A stretch of 64,000 nucleotides of DNA from Nocardioides acrostichi (lineage in GTDB: Bacteria; Actinomycetota; Actinomycetes; Propionibacteriales; Nocardioidaceae), in NCBI RefSeq assembly GCF_015319165.1, contig NZ_JADIVZ010000004.1:186001-250000 (forward strand), given 5' to 3'. Positions 62,629 through 64,000 of this stretch are shown in pieces. The position numbers and the translations under genes were made by a program. Numbering within the stretch: position 1 is the first letter of the stretch; each line of letters starts with the position of its first letter. Below the pieces are notes generated by a model. It did no database searches, was not told where the DNA came from, and saw nothing but the letters and a program-made list of their open reading frames with translations.

Positions 62629-64000
62629 ATGAGCGAACCTCCGGTGATGTCCCCGGGTGCCAACCGCGAGCTTCCGGCCCACACTCTGAGCGCCTACGTC
62701 GACATCGTCATGTCGCACGTGAGCCGGCCGGGCGTCGATCTCGACCTGTCCGTCGTGGCGGTCGACTCGGGTGGGCGCGTCACCCACGAGAACGACTTCG
62801 TCTTCTTCAACAACACCCGGCATCGGTCCGGGAGCGTGGAACACCTCGGCCAGCGCGCGTCCGGCGGTCGTTCGTGGGATGCCGCACGCGTGCACCTATC
62901 GAGGGTGCCGGGCGAGATCCACGCCCTGCACGTCACCATGAGCGGGGAGCATGACGGGTTTGCCGCCGTCCCCGACCTGCGCGTGGAGATCGTCGATCAC
63001 CTCTCCTCCACGATGGCACTCATCGACCTGGGCGCTCTGCAGACCGAGAGCGCGGCGATCGCACTCGAGCTCTACCGGCGTTCTGGGTCGTGGAAGGTGC
63101 GCGCCGTCGCGCAAGGGTGGGACGCCGGGTTCGGGGCCCTGGTCGAGCACTACGGCATCGCCGTCGAGGAGCCCGTCCAGGCCACGCCGCCAGTGGCCCC
63201 GCGAGCGACTCCTCCCCCACCTCCCGCACCCTCGCCGCCGTCTGGCCATCCGACCCCGCAGTCGCCCCCTCCTCCGGAACCTGCCCCGGGGCTAGCGTCC
63301 GCCCGTCGCGGACTGTTCGGTCCGCGACGCAAGGATCTGGAGCGAGAGCTCCAGGCCACGCGTGCACAGGTCGCCTCGCTCGGCATCCTCGATGCCATCG
63401 AGTTGAGCCGGCTCACCGAGGAGCGCCGTACCGAACTCGCGACCGTCCACCGCGAGATCGCCACGGCCAGGGCCGAACTCGACCTGCTGCGCAGTCAGGT
63501 CGTGGAGACCGACGACGTCTACATGCTCCAGGCGGCGGGCATCTACGAGTTCGCACACCCGCTGGAGAGCTCGGTCGCCCACAAGGACCGCCTCAAGACG
63601 CTCAAGGAGCGCTACAAGTCGCTGACTCGCGCCCAACGAGCCGTCAGCGCCACCACCAACTGGACGATCAACGGCTCCGTGCAACAGGGCGCCAAGATGG
63701 TCAAGGACACCTCGAAGCTGATGCTCCGTGCCTACAACGCAGAGGCCGACAACTGCGTGCGCGTCGTCCGGCCCCACTCTCTCGAGACGAACGTGCAGCG
63801 CCTGGAACGCGCCCGAGACGCCATCGCCAAGCTCGGAGCGATCATGTCGATTCGCATCACCGACGAATACCACCGCCTGCGGGTCGAGGAGGTGCGGCTG
63901 ACTGCCGACTACCACGCGAAGGTGGCCGAGGAGCGAGAGGCCCAGCGTGAGGCTCGCGAGCGCGAACGCGAAGACCAACGCGCCCAGCAGGAGTACGAAC
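62629..64000 (+). CDS. TerD-domain / DUF4041 fusion protein, 5' part (runs off right edge)
   Basis: The first 457 codons of a plus-strand gene. Residues 1-185 are a TerD/CABP domain: PGANRELPAH, DLDLSVVAVDSGGRVTHEND, FVFFNNTRHRSGSVEH, LELYRRSGSWKVRAVAQGW and FGALVEHYG match the family blocks, although the DxDLS calcium-site region has DLDLS. Residues 186-225 are a Pro-rich linker, then a coiled coil, and from about 300 a DUF4041 domain (VYMLQAAGIYEFAHPL, SATTNWTINGSV, GAKMVKDTSKLMLRAYNAEA, YHRLRVEEVRLTADYH) leading into a charged helix. In known DUF4041 proteins a GIY-YIG (T5orf172) nuclease-like domain follows; it would lie beyond the window. TerD proteins act in tellurite and phage/DNA stress responses; a stress or defence effector is a fair inference. 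Confidence 0.85.
   Translation, partial: MSEPPVMSPGANRELPAHTLSAYVDIVMSHVSRPGVDLDLSVVAVDSGGRVTHENDFVFFNNTRHRSGSVEHLGQRASGGRSWDAARVHLSRVPGEIHALHVTMSGEHDGFAAVPDLRVEIVDHLSSTMALIDLGALQTESAAIALELYRRSGSWKVRAVAQGWDAGFGALVEHYGIAVEEPVQATPPVAPRATPPPPPAPSPPSGHPTPQSPPPPEPAPGLASARRGLFGPRRKDLERELQATRAQVASLGILDAIELSRLTEERRTELATVHREIATARAELDLLRSQVVETDDVYMLQAAGIYEFAHPLESSVAHKDRLKTLKERYKSLTRAQRAVSATTNWTINGSVQQGAKMVKDTSKLMLRAYNAEADNCVRVVRPHSLETNVQRLERARDAIAKLGAIMSIRITDEYHRLRVEEVRLTADYHAKVAEEREAQREAREREREDQRAQQEYE

Overview
The window is high-GC DNA from an actinobacterium, most likely a Nocardioidaceae-type organism (Nocardioides or a relative). Reasons: strongly GC-biased third codon positions, many GTG starts (plus one TTG and one apparent CTG), frequent 4-base stop/start overlaps, many TANNNT -10 boxes 6-7 bases before a start codon (leaderless transcripts), and a housekeeping gene order that, from memory, matches the Mycobacterium tuberculosis order from nusB/efp/aro through thrS. 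No species can be named from sequence alone.

Layout. Almost everything from 1 to 58.4 kb is on the minus strand. 0-2.4 kb: pyrimidine genes pyrR-pyrB-pyrC (pyrC runs off the left edge) behind a PyrR-binding-loop motif. 2.6-9.5 kb: a redox block with two MDR dehydrogenases, a ParA-like ATPase and two paralogous flavin disulfide oxidoreductases either side of a DUF1206 membrane protein. 9.5-20 kb: nusB, efp, the shikimate genes aroQ-aroB-aroK-aroC, a prepilin peptidase, aroE, mltG, ruvX and alaS. 20-32.6 kb: two small membrane proteins, rarA, a complete oligopeptide ABC transporter, aspS, hisS and a metallo-beta-lactamase-fold hydrolase. 32.6-38.3 kb: a DUF349 protein, an accessory pair (lipoprotein plus secreted C39-like cysteine protease) and rel. 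38.3-44.7 kb: apt, secF, secD, yajC and an SOS-boxed ruvCAB operon. 44.8-50.3 kb: a nucleotidyltransferase gene beginning inside a tandem repeat, yebC, pdxT, pdxS, a phosphatidylinositol-phosphate synthase, an inositol-phosphatase-like protein and a HIT protein. 50.3-53.4 kb: a TetR / ferredoxin-reductase / AurF-like diiron oxygenase operon with two operator-like inverted repeats. 53.4-58.4 kb: a lipoprotein, thrS, another lipoprotein and a secreted S53 peptidase.

The last 5.6 kb is different. It has a gene-poor stretch, an integrase fragment and an HTH gene that lacks a start codon next to the 3' end of a tRNA-Val, a tRNA cluster (Gly, Cys, Val on minus; a second Val on plus), a class IV aminotransferase gene (probably pabC), two small membrane-protein genes, one with an apparent frameshift, and a degenerate copy of the 3' half of tRNA-Val. 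It ends with an incomplete gene fusing a TerD stress domain to a DUF4041 domain. This looks like a tRNA-associated integration hot spot with worn remnants.

The points most worth following are the TerD-DUF4041 protein, a family of 22-bp intergenic repeats present at two loci 30 kb apart, the diiron oxygenase/ferredoxin-reductase operon, and the paired atypical disulfide oxidoreductases. Function calls rest on motif recognition and remembered family features; no database search was run.
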